A stretch of 64,000 nt of DNA from Clostridia bacterium. Lineage in GTDB: Bacteria; Bacillota; Clostridia; UBA1212. The stretch is from assembly GCA_017461545.1 (NCBI GenBank), contig JAFTXP010000004.1, positions 1 through 64,000 on the forward strand, given 5' to 3'. The translations under genes and the position numbers were made by a program. This document shows, in pieces, positions 10,581 through 19,603 of the stretch (the stretch's first letter is position 1; each line of letters opens with the position of its first letter). The notes beneath the pieces are model-generated. The model saw only the letters and a program-made list of their open reading frames with translations, had not been told where the DNA came from and did no database searches.

Positions 10581-12647
10581 ATGAGTATAGAAAATAAAGA
10601 GAAAAATCCTGAGTTCATAAAGGAAAGAGAACATGCTCTTGAAATACAGAAGATTATAAGCGATTCTATAAATATCGAAAAAAGTCTTCTCTCAGTCAGA
10701 CGCTCCGATATACTTGACGAAAGAAAGTATTTTATAGATTACTTTTACGAACTTCCTGATGATGAAAGACGCGATCTGTTAGAAAATGAATTTATTGACA
10801 TGAAAACATATGAGAGCACTTTGGTCAGATTTAAAAATCTGACTAAGCAGCTCCGTGAACCTTATTTTGCCCGTATAGATTTTACCGAAGATGACTTTGA
10901 ATCGGAATCGCTGTATATAGGCACAAATATGGTGCGTGACCCAAAGACAAATCTGATTGTTGTTTATGACTGGCGTGCTCCGATTTCAAACATGTACTAT
11001 GAATGTGAGCCGGGAAGGGCATCGTATATTGCACCGTCAGGAAAAATCGAGGGTGATTTGACCCTTAAAAGGAAATATGTTTTTCAAAAAGGTGCATTGG
11101 AAAAATATATAAATATAAATATGCCGTCAGACGATGAATTCCTTGCCGAAATATTGAGTCACAATGCAAGCAGCCATCTTAAGTCAATTGTAGAAACTTT
11201 GCAGACAGAGCAGAACAGAATAATAAGAGACTATCTTGACGGAATATCGGTAATACAGGGCTGTGCAGGAAGCGGAAAAAGTTCAATCGCGCTGCACAAA
11301 ATTGCATACATCATGTATACATTCAGAAATAAAATAAAAGATAAGGAGATAGTAATTCTGTCACCTAATACCTTGTTCTCCGATTATATTTCGACACTTT
11401 TGCCGGATCTGGGAGAGGAAAATGTTATTCAGACAGTCCAGGAGGATATCATTAATGATATCTTGTCGGATGTTCAGGTTGATTATTTCAACAGAAATCA
11501 GAGTATTGAATATGAGATGGCTTCACCTGATGACACCGTTCGTGAAGTATCAAAATTCAAAGCCGGTACTGAATTTTTACAGATAATAAAAGCATATGCG
11601 GAATATCTGCCGAAGATGATATTTAAGCCCGAGGTACTGTATCTTGACGCAGAATGTTATTCATCGGTATCAGCCGAAGAACTCGGCGAGCTGTTCTTTG
11701 AAAAATTTGATAAAGTTTGTCTTTTTGACAGACCTGAAAAAATAGCAAATTATTTGATAGAAAGCAGAAGACTTCGCACCGAAAATATAAAAGAGTTTTT
11801 AGTGGAAAATATGTTTGAGATGTTCAGATTCACGACACTGGAAACAATTTATAAAAATATTTTCTTTGACAAAGAGTTTTACTCGTACTTGGAAGAAAAG
11901 GGCGGTTTCGAAAGTGTTGTCGCAGGCAGAGAAGACCTGAGTCATCTTTCTGTAGTTCCGACTTTGTGGAGTGATGCCGTTTCTATGGCGTTGCTTGGAA
12001 TGATGCTGTCCGATTACGGAAGAGAAAAAAATGTATTTTACTTTATTGCCGATGAAGCTCAGGATTTAACTCCTGTATTTATAGAAATTCTTAAAATCAG
12101 ATACGGTTCCTCAAATATGCTTTTTGCCGGCGACAACGCACAGCTTGTATTTTCAAACACGGGCGACTATGTAAATGAGTTAAAAGCCGCAGCGGGATAT
12201 AAGCCCTTCAGAGTTTATAATCTCACATCAAATTACCGATCAACTACGGAGATTGCCGAGTTTGCAAAAGCAAAATGCGGAATGGGAAATATTGAGATAA
12301 GATGCGTAAGAAGCGGTGAAAAACCAGAAATCATTCCGTGCGGAAACGACGCGGCAGGTTCGGTAAATGATTATATAAAAGAATGTACATCAAAAGGTTA
12401 TGAAAGCATTGCGGTTTTGTGTCTGACACAGGCTGAGGCAGATTCTTTGAAGCCCGTTATTGAATATGACACGGAAAAAGTAAATGTAACAGTATTACCT
12501 GTATACATGGCAAAAGGTCTCGAATTTGACTGTGTTGCCGTGATGAACTGTAATAGCAGAATGGCGGAGTATGACAGCAAAAACGGCTCATGTGTACTTT
12601 ACACAGCGTGTACAAGAGCAATGCACAATTTGGCGGTGTTTGAATAA
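10581..12647 (+). CDS. helD: HelD-like superfamily 1 helicase (RNA polymerase recycling type)
   Basis: 688 residues from the ATG at 10581, which has AAAGG 11 nt upstream; a TTG at 10560 is also in frame. The N-terminus is charged and coiled, then YDWRAPISNMYYE, a signature of HelD proteins, precedes the UvrD/Rep-type ATPase. Walker A is GCAGSGKSS near residue 226 and the DExx box is ADEAQDLTP near 490. HelD proteins bind RNA polymerase and strip it from nucleic acid in an ATP-dependent cycle in Bacillus and mycobacteria; a plain DNA helicase role cannot be excluded. The stop codon overlaps the whiA start by one base. Confidence 0.85.
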   Translation: MSIENKEKNPEFIKEREHALEIQKIISDSINIEKSLLSVRRSDILDERKYFIDYFYELPDDERRDLLENEFIDMKTYESTLVRFKNLTKQLREPYFARIDFTEDDFESESLYIGTNMVRDPKTNLIVVYDWRAPISNMYYECEPGRASYIAPSGKIEGDLTLKRKYVFQKGALEKYININMPSDDEFLAEILSHNASSHLKSIVETLQTEQNRIIRDYLDGISVIQGCAGSGKSSIALHKIAYIMYTFRNKIKDKEIVILSPNTLFSDYISTLLPDLGEENVIQTVQEDIINDILSDVQVDYFNRNQSIEYEMASPDDTVREVSKFKAGTEFLQIIKAYAEYLPKMIFKPEVLYLDAECYSSVSAEELGELFFEKFDKVCLFDRPEKIANYLIESRRLRTENIKEFLVENMFEMFRFTTLETIYKNIFFDKEFYSYLEEKGGFESVVAGREDLSHLSVVPTLWSDAVSMALLGMMLSDYGREKNVFYFIADEAQDLTPVFIEILKIRYGSSNMLFAGDNAQLVFSNTGDYVNELKAAAGYKPFRVYNLTSNYRSTTEIAEFAKAKCGMGNIEIRCVRSGEKPEIIPCGNDAAGSVNDYIKECTSKGYESIAVLCLTQAEADSLKPVIEYDTEKVNVTVLPVYMAKGLEFDCVAVMNCNSRMAEYDSKNGSCVLYTACTRAMHNLAVFE

Positions 12648-13552
12648 TGTCTTATACGGATTCCGTAAGAGAACAGTTGTATAATGTCGAGATAAAAAAC
12701 AGATGCTGCATATTCGCAGAATATGCAGCAGTACGTTTATGCCTTTCGTCAAATAATGATGATTTCGGAAAGATTATTGTATCTTCGAAAAATCAGGATT
12801 ATATAAAACGTTTACAGTTCCTGTGTTATAAAACGCAGAATTTCAAACCGGAAATAGTGACATACCTGAAAAAATCTAAAAAGACAAAAGAAGAAAATAT
12901 GTATTATGAACTTGAATTGCCGCAATATAAAATAAAAAGCGAAGCCGGTGAAAACTTTGAAGCTTTTTCTCAAAAAGAATGTTGCGGTAAAGCGTTTATA
13001 AGAGGCCTATTTATGATGAGAGGTACCGTAACCGCACCTGAAGTAAGATCAGTCCATCTGGAGTCAGGTTTTAAGTCGGAAGAATTACGTGATGTGGCTG
13101 TTGAAATAATGCAATCTCACGGACTGAACGTAAAAAAAGGTACACGCAGGGATACGTTTACTTATTACATAAAAGATACAGATTCGGTTGCTGATTTTCT
13201 TTCACTTATAGGAGCTCCTAAAGCGAGATTTGATTTCGATAATGCAAAGGCGATGCGCGAAATAAACAATCAGAGTAACCGGGCAATAAATGCAGATGTA
13301 GCAAATTTCGACAAGGTTTCAATTTCAAGTTCAAAGCACCTTGCAGCAATCAGATTTTTATTTGAACATGATATGTATGATTCACTGCCACGTGAACTGA
13401 AAAGTGTTGCGGATATAAGGATGCAATATCCAGATGCAAGTCTTGCGGTATTGTGTGAAAAACATGTTCCGCAGCTTAGCAAAGCAGGATTAAATCACCG
13501 ATTGAAAAAAATAATACAGATTGCAGAAGATGCAGAAAAAAATTTGTTTTGA
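12647..13552 (+). CDS. whiA: DNA-binding protein WhiA
   Basis: 301 residues, close to the family's usual length. WhiA has a degenerate LAGLIDADG homing-endonuclease fold in the N-terminal half (KAFIRGLFMMRGTVTAPE) and a C-terminal helix-turn-helix (LAVLCEKHVPQLSKAGLNH), both visible. In actinobacteria it is a sporulation regulator; in Bacillus it affects cell division and chromosome segregation. The usual neighbours rapZ and yvcK are absent. It overlaps the helD stop (TAATG), so translation is probably coupled, and is followed at once by a terminator. Confidence 0.93.
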   Translation: MSYTDSVREQLYNVEIKNRCCIFAEYAAVRLCLSSNNDDFGKIIVSSKNQDYIKRLQFLCYKTQNFKPEIVTYLKKSKKTKEENMYYELELPQYKIKSEAGENFEAFSQKECCGKAFIRGLFMMRGTVTAPEVRSVHLESGFKSEELRDVAVEIMQSHGLNVKKGTRRDTFTYYIKDTDSVADFLSLIGAPKARFDFDNAKAMREINNQSNRAINADVANFDKVSISSSKHLAAIRFLFEHDMYDSLPRELKSVADIRMQYPDASLAVLCEKHVPQLSKAGLNHRLKKIIQIAEDAEKNLF

Positions 13553-13553
13553 T

Positions 13554-13597
13554 AATATTTCCCGTTTTGTATTCAAATTTCGGGAAATATTTTATTA
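13554..13597 (+). terminator. rho-independent terminator after whiA
   Basis: Arms AATATTTCCCG (13554-13564) and its complement (13581-13591) form an 11-bp stem with a 16-nt loop, followed by TTTATTATT. It begins two bases after the whiA stop codon. Confidence 0.75.
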
Positions 13598-13600
13598 TTA

Positions 13601-13641
13601 TAACGCCGGCGCCCCCTAGCAACAAAGGGGCGCCGGCGTTA
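13601..13641. repeat. GC-rich perfect inverted repeat upstream of spoIIAA
   Basis: Arms 13601-13615 and 13627-13641 pair over 15 bp (core ACGCCGGCGCCCC) around an 11-nt loop. The stem is almost pure G/C in AT-rich surroundings and has no T run on either side, so it is not a typical terminator. It sits 40 bp before the spoIIAA start and directly after the whiA terminator. It may be a second terminator, a cis element of the spoIIA transcript or a small palindromic element. Confidence 0.7.
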
Positions 13642-13680
13642 GCCATTTATTACTCACAAGAGGTGATTGTTACGGACATT

Positions 13681-14049
13681 ATGTTTTACAGAAGCGGAAA
13701 TATTCTGGTGATAAAAGTTGCCGGTGAGCTGGATCACCACAGTGCCGATACCGCCAGAAGAAGTATGGACAGGGAGATAATGAAAATTCAGACGAAACAT
13801 GTAGTATTTGATTTTTCCGATCTGTCATTTATGGACAGTTCAGGTATAGGAATGCTTATGGGACGGTACCGGGAGGTTAAGATGCTTGGAGGAAATTCAG
13901 GCATTATTTTGAAACGTTCAGAAGCGCGTGACAGATACGGTATGCCGGCACTTTCTTCTATGGAGAGAATTTTGGACATGTCGGGAGTTTTTAAATGTAT
14001 GACCAGGTTTGATAACTTAGAAACCGCGGTGGCCGGCATAGGAGGTTAA
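13681..14049 (+). CDS. spoIIAA: anti-sigma F factor antagonist
   Basis: 122 residues, STAS fold. Unphosphorylated SpoIIAA binds SpoIIAB and frees sigma F in the forespore. The diagnostic motif SFMDSSGIGMLMGRY is intact, and by alignment Ser53 is the residue phosphorylated by SpoIIAB; ELDHH and RILDMSGVF are also conserved. Between the GG at 70-71 and RILDMSG there are 24 residues where Bacillus subtilis has 12, so about 12 extra residues (around KRSEARDRYGMPA) sit before the last helix. GAGGTGAT precedes the ATG at 13681 with a long gap (about 13 nt); a GTG inside that ribosome site is in frame but unlikely. First gene of spoIIAA-spoIIAB-sigF. Confidence 0.93.
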   Translation: MFYRSGNILVIKVAGELDHHSADTARRSMDREIMKIQTKHVVFDFSDLSFMDSSGIGMLMGRYREVKMLGGNSGIILKRSEARDRYGMPALSSMERILDMSGVFKCMTRFDNLETAVAGIGG

Positions 14050-14052
14050 GTT

Positions 14053-14529
14053 ATGGAGAGCAAAAATTTTGTAAGTGTAGAGTTTCCTGCGTTATCTGAA
14101 AATGAGGCTTTGGCAAGGTCTGTGGTATCGTCTGTCGTAATTCCGGCAGATCCGACTGTAGAAATACTTTCGGATATCAGAACTGCTGTTAGTGAGGCAG
14201 TTACAAATTCGATCATTCACGGTTATAAGGGTAAGTGTAAGAATGCCCGGGGAAATGTAAATGTTATAAAAATAAAGTGTGTGCGCAAGGATTATATGCT
14301 TGATCTGTATGTAGAAGATTTCGGATGCGGAATTGAAGATATAGAAAAAGCCATGCAGCCTCTTTATACTTCGGCACCGGAATTGGAACGGTCGGGTCTG
14401 GGTTTTACTGTAATGGAGTCTTTTATGGATTATATTGATGTTGAATCTGAAGTCGGAAAAGGAACAAGGATACATATGAAAAAATTATTAAACGGCGCAT
14501 CAGATGCGGTCTCTGTCGAAGAACTTTAA
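14053..14529 (+). CDS. spoIIAB: anti-sigma F factor / SpoIIAA kinase
   Basis: 158 residues, slightly longer than Bacillus SpoIIAB because of a C-terminal tail (GASDAVSVEEL). This GHKL-family protein binds and inhibits sigma F and phosphorylates SpoIIAA. Visible: N-box AVSEAVTNSIIHGY, G1 box VEDFGCGIED and G2 region ERSGLGFTVMESFMD, all complete. GGAGG lies before the ATG, three bases after the spoIIAA stop, so the two are coupled. An intergenic gap of 111 bp separates it from sigF. Confidence 0.95.
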   Translation: MESKNFVSVEFPALSENEALARSVVSSVVIPADPTVEILSDIRTAVSEAVTNSIIHGYKGKCKNARGNVNVIKIKCVRKDYMLDLYVEDFGCGIEDIEKAMQPLYTSAPELERSGLGFTVMESFMDYIDVESEVGKGTRIHMKKLLNGASDAVSVEEL

Positions 14530-14640
14530 AATTTTCATATAAAAGATAGTTTTTGTGCTCATATATTACAAAAAGTTTTTTTGAAGCAATGGATGTTCCT
14601 GCACAAAACATCGTATCTGATACGAAAAGAGGAACTTCAT

Positions 14641-15417
14641 ATGAATTCAGACGAACGAATTATAAAAGAGCAACTCATATTAAAAGCTGCCTCGGGTGAT
14701 GATGAAGCACTTGAAAAAGCAGTTACCGAAAATATGGGACTTGTACGGAGTATTGTAAAAAGATTTACGGGCAGAGGCTGTGATACGGATGATTTGGTAC
14801 AAATAGGATCCATCGGGCTTATAAAGGCAATACGGAATTTTAATCCGGCTTTCGAAGTGTGTTTTTCTACTTATGCCGTGCCTATGATATCAGGAGAAAT
14901 AAAAAGATTTCTTCGTGATGACGGTCCGGTAAAAGTATCGCGAGGTCTTAAAGAATTATATATAAAGATAAAAACTGTTTCGGAGGAGTTAAGGTACCTA
15001 AACGGCAGAGAAGCTACCCCGGCGGAAATTGCCCAAAAAATAAAAGTTGATACAGAAGATGTAGTAATGGCACTCGAAGCTGCACAGCCTGTCGAATCAC
15101 TGTACGGCGGATCGGATAATGACAGTGGAAATGCCGTATGTCTAATCGATAAGATAGCAAATAATGAAAACGTTTCACGCGAACAGTTCTCAGTACTCAA
15201 AGATGGTACGGGAGACTACGAACATCTGCTGAACAAAATTACTTTATCCGAAATAATGAAAAAACTGTCGGAAGATGAACAAAAAATAATAAAATTAAGA
15301 TATTTCAAAGAATTTACACAAACCGATGCAGCAAAAGTTTTAGGAATTTCACAGGTACAGGTTTCAAGGATGGAAAAAAAGATACTCGGAAAAATGAAAA
15401 CATTAATGGATGCATAA
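14641..15417 (+). CDS. sigF: forespore-specific RNA polymerase sigma-F factor
   Basis: 258 residues. Sigma F starts the forespore programme after septation. Region 2 is visible (DDLVQIGSIGLIKAIRNF, then FSTYAVPMISGEIKRFLRDD), region 3 (GREATPAEIAQKI) and region 4 helix-turn-helix (TDAAKVLGISQVQVSRMEKKI). The ATG at 14641 has AAGAGGAA in front; an in-frame TTG 60 nt upstream has no ribosome site. The 111-bp gap before it contains a small TCGTAT/ATACGA hairpin around 14610-14624 but no recognised promoter, so read-through from spoIIA is assumed. The spoVA genes follow directly. Confidence 0.95.
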   Translation: MNSDERIIKEQLILKAASGDDEALEKAVTENMGLVRSIVKRFTGRGCDTDDLVQIGSIGLIKAIRNFNPAFEVCFSTYAVPMISGEIKRFLRDDGPVKVSRGLKELYIKIKTVSEELRYLNGREATPAEIAQKIKVDTEDVVMALEAAQPVESLYGGSDNDSGNAVCLIDKIANNENVSREQFSVLKDGTGDYEHLLNKITLSEIMKKLSEDEQKIIKLRYFKEFTQTDAAKVLGISQVQVSRMEKKILGKMKTLMDA

Positions 15418-15469
15418 TAACTTATAAAAAAGAAATACTATCACTATCAAAAAATAAAAGGTGATAAGT

Positions 15470-15952
15470 ATGGGTAGTGATAATCTTACAAAACTAAACG
15501 GACCTAAATATGAAAAAATGAAACAGGACCGTTCGATGAAATCAAATCTTTTGGTTGACTGTGCAATTGCATTTGTGTCCGGCGGATTTATATGTATTAT
15601 AGCGCAGGTATTTAAAGATATAATAACTTCCGGAAAACTAGTCGATTTATTAGGTACTGCAGATGAGAAATCGGCATCGGCGCTTACTGTATTATTTATG
15701 GTATTTTTAGGTGCATTGCTCACTTCATTAAATGTTTACGATAATATAGGAAAAGTGTGCGGAGCAGGATCGATAGTGCCGATAACCGGATTTGCCAATT
15801 CTATTGTATCTTCCGCGATGGAATTCAGATCGGAAGGTCATATATTGGGCGTAGGCGCTCAGATGTTTATATGTGCAGGTCCCGTAATAGTTTACGGTAC
15901 TGCTGCATCAGTCATTGCCGGATTGTTTTACTTTTTATTTACAATGGGATGA
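15470..15952 (+). CDS. spoVAC: stage V sporulation protein AC, dipicolinate channel subunit
   Basis: 160 residues, mostly membrane-spanning. SpoVAC is a membrane subunit of the SpoVA apparatus that moves calcium-dipicolinate into the forespore and out at germination; in Bacillus it behaves as a mechanosensitive channel. The family pattern ITGFANSIVSSAMEFRSEG is visible, with hydrophobic segments either side. AAGGTGAT precedes the ATG at 15470; a GTG at 15461 inside that site is less likely. It lies 52 nt after sigF and leads the spoVAC-D-E set. Confidence 0.95.
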   Translation: MGSDNLTKLNGPKYEKMKQDRSMKSNLLVDCAIAFVSGGFICIIAQVFKDIITSGKLVDLLGTADEKSASALTVLFMVFLGALLTSLNVYDNIGKVCGAGSIVPITGFANSIVSSAMEFRSEGHILGVGAQMFICAGPVIVYGTAASVIAGLFYFLFTMG

Positions 15953-15967
15953 TTCGGAGGTAAAGAA

Positions 15968-16975
15968 ATGGCACACAAAAAAGGGAATCAAACTTATATA
16001 CTTGATAAAGATGTAATCGTCAGACATTCTGAATGTATAGTGGGGCAGAAAGAATCAGAGGGACCGCTCGGAAAATATTTTGATCAAAAAGCAGATGACG
16101 ATTTCGGAATGGATACATGGGAAAAGGGCGAGGCAAAATTTGTAGAAGCAACGTACAAAAAGCTTCTATCGCGCTGTGATATAGAAGAGAACCTGATAGA
16201 TTGTATTCTGGCAGGAGATTTATTAAACCAATGTACTTCCTCAGCATGCGGACTGAAAGAGAGCGGCAGACCTTTTTTAGGACTGTACGGCGCATGTTCG
16301 ACAATGGCTGAATCGTTGGTAAACGGCTCCCTGCTGGTTGACGGCGGAGGGATGAACAACGTTGTTTGTATGACATCAAGCAATTTCTGTTCTGCTGAAA
16401 AACAGTTCCGTTTTCCGCTCGAACTCGGTTGCCAGAGAGCTCCTAATTCACAGTGGACAGTAACAGGCTGCGGCGCAGTATTGCTCTCATCGGGAGGTAA
16501 CGGTCCCCGTATAACTTCCGTAACTCCGGGTATAATCAGAGATTATGAAATATCTGACACAAATAATATGGGTGCCGCAATGGCTCCTGCTGCGGCGTCG
16601 ACAATAATCGCACATCTTTCTGATCTGGAAAGAGATATCAGTTATTATGATCTTGTTATGACAGGTGACCTGGGATTGACAGGACGTGAGCTTTGCAGAG
16701 ATATTTTAAAGATGCACGGAATAAATGCTCCGAAAGAAATTTATGATGACTGCGGCGCCATAATATTTGATCCTGAGCAGGGCACGTGTGCCGGAGGAAG
16801 CGGCTGCGGATGCTGTGCGTCCGTTTTATGCGGATATCTTCTTAAACTGATGGAACAAAAACAGATAAATAAACTGCTGTTTATTGCAACAGGCGCGCTT
16901 ATGAGCGCAGTATCGACAAAACAGGGTGAACCTATTCCGGGTATTGCTCATGCAGTTGCAATAGAAAACATATAA
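15968..16975 (+). CDS. spoVAD: stage V sporulation protein AD
   Basis: 335 residues with a thiolase/ketoacyl-synthase-like fold. SpoVAD is the soluble inner-membrane-associated subunit that binds dipicolinic acid for uptake into the spore. Conserved glycine-rich and cysteine-rich stretches are visible (GTCAGGSGCGCCASVLCGY near the C-terminus, LGLYGACSTMAESL in the middle). CGGAGG precedes the ATG; it starts 15 nt after spoVAC, so the genes are coupled. Confidence 0.96.
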   Translation: MAHKKGNQTYILDKDVIVRHSECIVGQKESEGPLGKYFDQKADDDFGMDTWEKGEAKFVEATYKKLLSRCDIEENLIDCILAGDLLNQCTSSACGLKESGRPFLGLYGACSTMAESLVNGSLLVDGGGMNNVVCMTSSNFCSAEKQFRFPLELGCQRAPNSQWTVTGCGAVLLSSGGNGPRITSVTPGIIRDYEISDTNNMGAAMAPAAASTIIAHLSDLERDISYYDLVMTGDLGLTGRELCRDILKMHGINAPKEIYDDCGAIIFDPEQGTCAGGSGCGCCASVLCGYLLKLMEQKQINKLLFIATGALMSAVSTKQGEPIPGIAHAVAIENI

Positions 16976-17008
16976 AAATGTTGTTTATCTGAAAAACGGA
17001 GGTATCTG

Positions 17009-17395
17009 ATGGATATATTTTTAAAATATTTGGGTGTATTCGTTGTAGGAGGAATACTTTGTGCAATAGCACAGATATTGATTGATAAAACAAAACTGAC
17101 ATCGACAAGAATTTTAGTTCTGTATGTTGTAACCGGTGTTTTTCTGACTGCAATAGGCCTGTATGACAAAATTGTAGAGTGGGGAAATTGCGGTGCGACA
17201 ATTCCTTTGATGGGATTCGGATATTCACTTTGCAAGGGAGTTTTTTCCGCAATTGACGAATACGGTTTTCGAGGGATATTCACCGGAGGACTTGCTGATG
17301 TTGCGACGGGAATAGTCATGGCAGTGTTCTTCGGATTAATTGCTTCGTTCATATCGAAACCGAAGAGTAAGAACAGAAGCAGAAACGGAGGATGA
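17009..17395 (+). CDS. spoVAE: stage V sporulation protein AE (SpoVAEb type)
   Basis: 128-residue membrane protein with about three to four hydrophobic segments, of the SpoVAC/SpoVAE fold (pattern GATIPLMGFGYSLCKGV). It completes the conserved SpoVAC-D-Eb channel trio used by clostridia. CGGAGG precedes the ATG. The stop codon is followed immediately by the comEC start codon. Confidence 0.94.
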   Translation: MDIFLKYLGVFVVGGILCAIAQILIDKTKLTSTRILVLYVVTGVFLTAIGLYDKIVEWGNCGATIPLMGFGYSLCKGVFSAIDEYGFRGIFTGGLADVATGIVMAVFFGLIASFISKPKSKNRSRNGG

Positions 17396-19603
17396 ATGCG
17401 TTTAATTAACGGACGTATTTTATTTATAATTTTTATTGTAATGTTCGGAAGCCTGCTGATTCTGCAGCAGACTTCCGAAATACTCACTGCAAGCCGGTTC
17501 GGCGATACATATGTTAAGGAGAATTTTTCCGAACCGATTTGCGGCGAAATATATAAAGCTGCATGGAATCGCGACTGTGATTTTATTCTGAATTGTGATA
17601 ATTATAAGATTCTTGTACGCGGTACATATTTGAATGATGAAGTTATCCGAAAAATAAAAGCTGCTGAATACATAGTTCTGAAAACAGAGCCGGAAGTTCC
17701 CAAGATGAGCGGAAATTTCGGTGAATTTGATATGCAAAAGTATTTAGCTGCAAAAAATATTGATTATGTATCATATCCGAATAACGGTGATATAGAGGTA
17801 TGTGATTCATCGGTTCTATCAGATAAAAAACACAGTGTCCAATATTATAGTTCAAAAATAAGAACATATATTGAAAATGCATTGAAGAAAAGCTCAGATG
17901 AGAATACAGCTTCCGTATGTATGTCCATAATGACAGGTGACAGTGCGCTGCTTGAAAGCGATTCAAAAACATCGTTCCAAAAAGCTGGATTATCACATTT
18001 GATGGCTGTTTCCGGTGCTCACGTTGCTTTTATAGTGAATCCTGTAAAACAGATTATATCTAAAATCAAAAGCAGAAAATTCGGCATTAAATATAAAAAT
18101 CTAATTTTAGTACCGTTTGTGATTCTGATTACATTTATATCAGGGTTTACTCCGTCTATAGTCCGTGCCGTTTTAATGTATATATGTTTAATTCTTTCTG
18201 TTATATTTTGCAGAAGATATGACCCTTTGAATTCACTCGGATTTGCAGGAATTATTTTGCTTCTTATCAATCCGTGTTATGTATTTGATACGGGTTTTAT
18301 TCTGTCGTTCGGTGCGTGCATTTGTCTTTATACTGTTTTACCGGCATTAAAAAATATTAAAGCGTTTTCTGACTTGCCTTTTAAAAGAATTACTGACGGA
18401 TTGCTGAGCGGCATTGCAGTCGGTTTAGGTATAACGCCGATTATAATAAATATGTTTAACGGATTTTCTCTTATTAGCATAGTGGTAAATCTTATTGCAT
18501 CACCGCTATCTGAAATTGTATGCACAGGAAGTTACATACTTACTTTTGCAGCGTCTGTTTGTTTGCCTGATATGATATGCAGACTTATCTCGTATCCTAT
18601 GACTTCTGTTGTGTTTCTTCTTGAAAAGTGTGCTGACTTTGCCGACGGCGGATTGCTGGGATACAGAACATACGCATCATTTCCAACTGTATATTTTATT
18701 ATTTATTATTTACTGCTGTTTTTTGCCGTTATTTATTTGGGAAAAAGGAAAAAAATCAGTTTATATAAGGGATTGATAACAACAGGGGCAATAACAACTG
18801 TTCTGATAATATTTTCAATACCTCCTGAGGCGGAATTTCTGTTTTTCGATGTCGGACAGGGTGTATCGGTGTTGTTTAAAACAAGAGACGGATACTGCGG
18901 TTTAATTGATTCCGGAGACGGACGTACTGATATTTCTTCATTGCTGAGAAAAGAGAGTGTTTCAGATCTTGACTTTATAATTATTTCTCACGGACATGCA
19001 GACCATGGCGGAGGATTTGAAGATATTATAGAAAACTATGATTGTGACGCCGTGTTGTTTCCTGACAATTCTTATGATGTAAATGTTATTGATTATGCTT
19101 TAATGGCAGAGTCAAAAGATATTACGGTGAAATATATTGAAGACGAGCTTGTTTTAAATATAGGAAAATATACAACTCTGAGATTGATTTGCTATACAGA
19201 AAACTCAAACATCAATAATTCTTCTGTAATTGCAGTTTTTGAGGGCGAATGGGGAAGGGTTGTTCTTCCAGGGGATATAGAAAGCAAAAGTGAAATTAAA
19301 TTTGCAGAAGAGTATGAAAAACAAGTTGATTTAATATGCGTATCTCATCACGGTTCTGATACAAGTTCGTCGGATGAATTTTTAAAGACATTAAATCCCA
19401 AGTATGCTATAATCAGCGTCGGAGAAGATAATCAGTACGGTCACCCGTCCCGGGATGTAATTGACAGAATAGATGACTTCACCTTAAATAGTAATATTTA
19501 TCGCACTGATTTTTGCGGTGCCGTAAGATTCCGATTCGGAACGGTTTTTAATTTTTTTGGGGAAGATGTAAAGATATGGCAAAAAAAGAAATCGTCGGAA
19601 TGA
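17396..19603 (+). CDS. comEC: competence protein ComEC/Rec2, DNA channel
   Basis: 735 residues: one N-terminal membrane segment and a soluble region, then a central Competence domain of many membrane helices (about residues 180-470) with LMAVSGAHVAFI, then a C-terminal metallo-beta-lactamase-like domain with FDVGQGVSVL and the metal motif SHGHADHGGG, plus HHGSDTSS. ComEC carries one DNA strand across the membrane in natural transformation, and the C-terminal domain is thought to degrade the other strand. The start directly follows the spoVAE stop, and GGAGG lies within the end of spoVAE. In the window the other com genes are absent. Confidence 0.93.
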   Translation: MRLINGRILFIIFIVMFGSLLILQQTSEILTASRFGDTYVKENFSEPICGEIYKAAWNRDCDFILNCDNYKILVRGTYLNDEVIRKIKAAEYIVLKTEPEVPKMSGNFGEFDMQKYLAAKNIDYVSYPNNGDIEVCDSSVLSDKKHSVQYYSSKIRTYIENALKKSSDENTASVCMSIMTGDSALLESDSKTSFQKAGLSHLMAVSGAHVAFIVNPVKQIISKIKSRKFGIKYKNLILVPFVILITFISGFTPSIVRAVLMYICLILSVIFCRRYDPLNSLGFAGIILLLINPCYVFDTGFILSFGACICLYTVLPALKNIKAFSDLPFKRITDGLLSGIAVGLGITPIIINMFNGFSLISIVVNLIASPLSEIVCTGSYILTFAASVCLPDMICRLISYPMTSVVFLLEKCADFADGGLLGYRTYASFPTVYFIIYYLLLFFAVIYLGKRKKISLYKGLITTGAITTVLIIFSIPPEAEFLFFDVGQGVSVLFKTRDGYCGLIDSGDGRTDISSLLRKESVSDLDFIIISHGHADHGGGFEDIIENYDCDAVLFPDNSYDVNVIDYALMAESKDITVKYIEDELVLNIGKYTTLRLICYTENSNINNSSVIAVFEGEWGRVVLPGDIESKSEIKFAEEYEKQVDLICVSHHGSDTSSSDEFLKTLNPKYAIISVGEDNQYGHPSRDVIDRIDDFTLNSNIYRTDFCGAVRFRFGTVFNFFGEDVKIWQKKKSSE

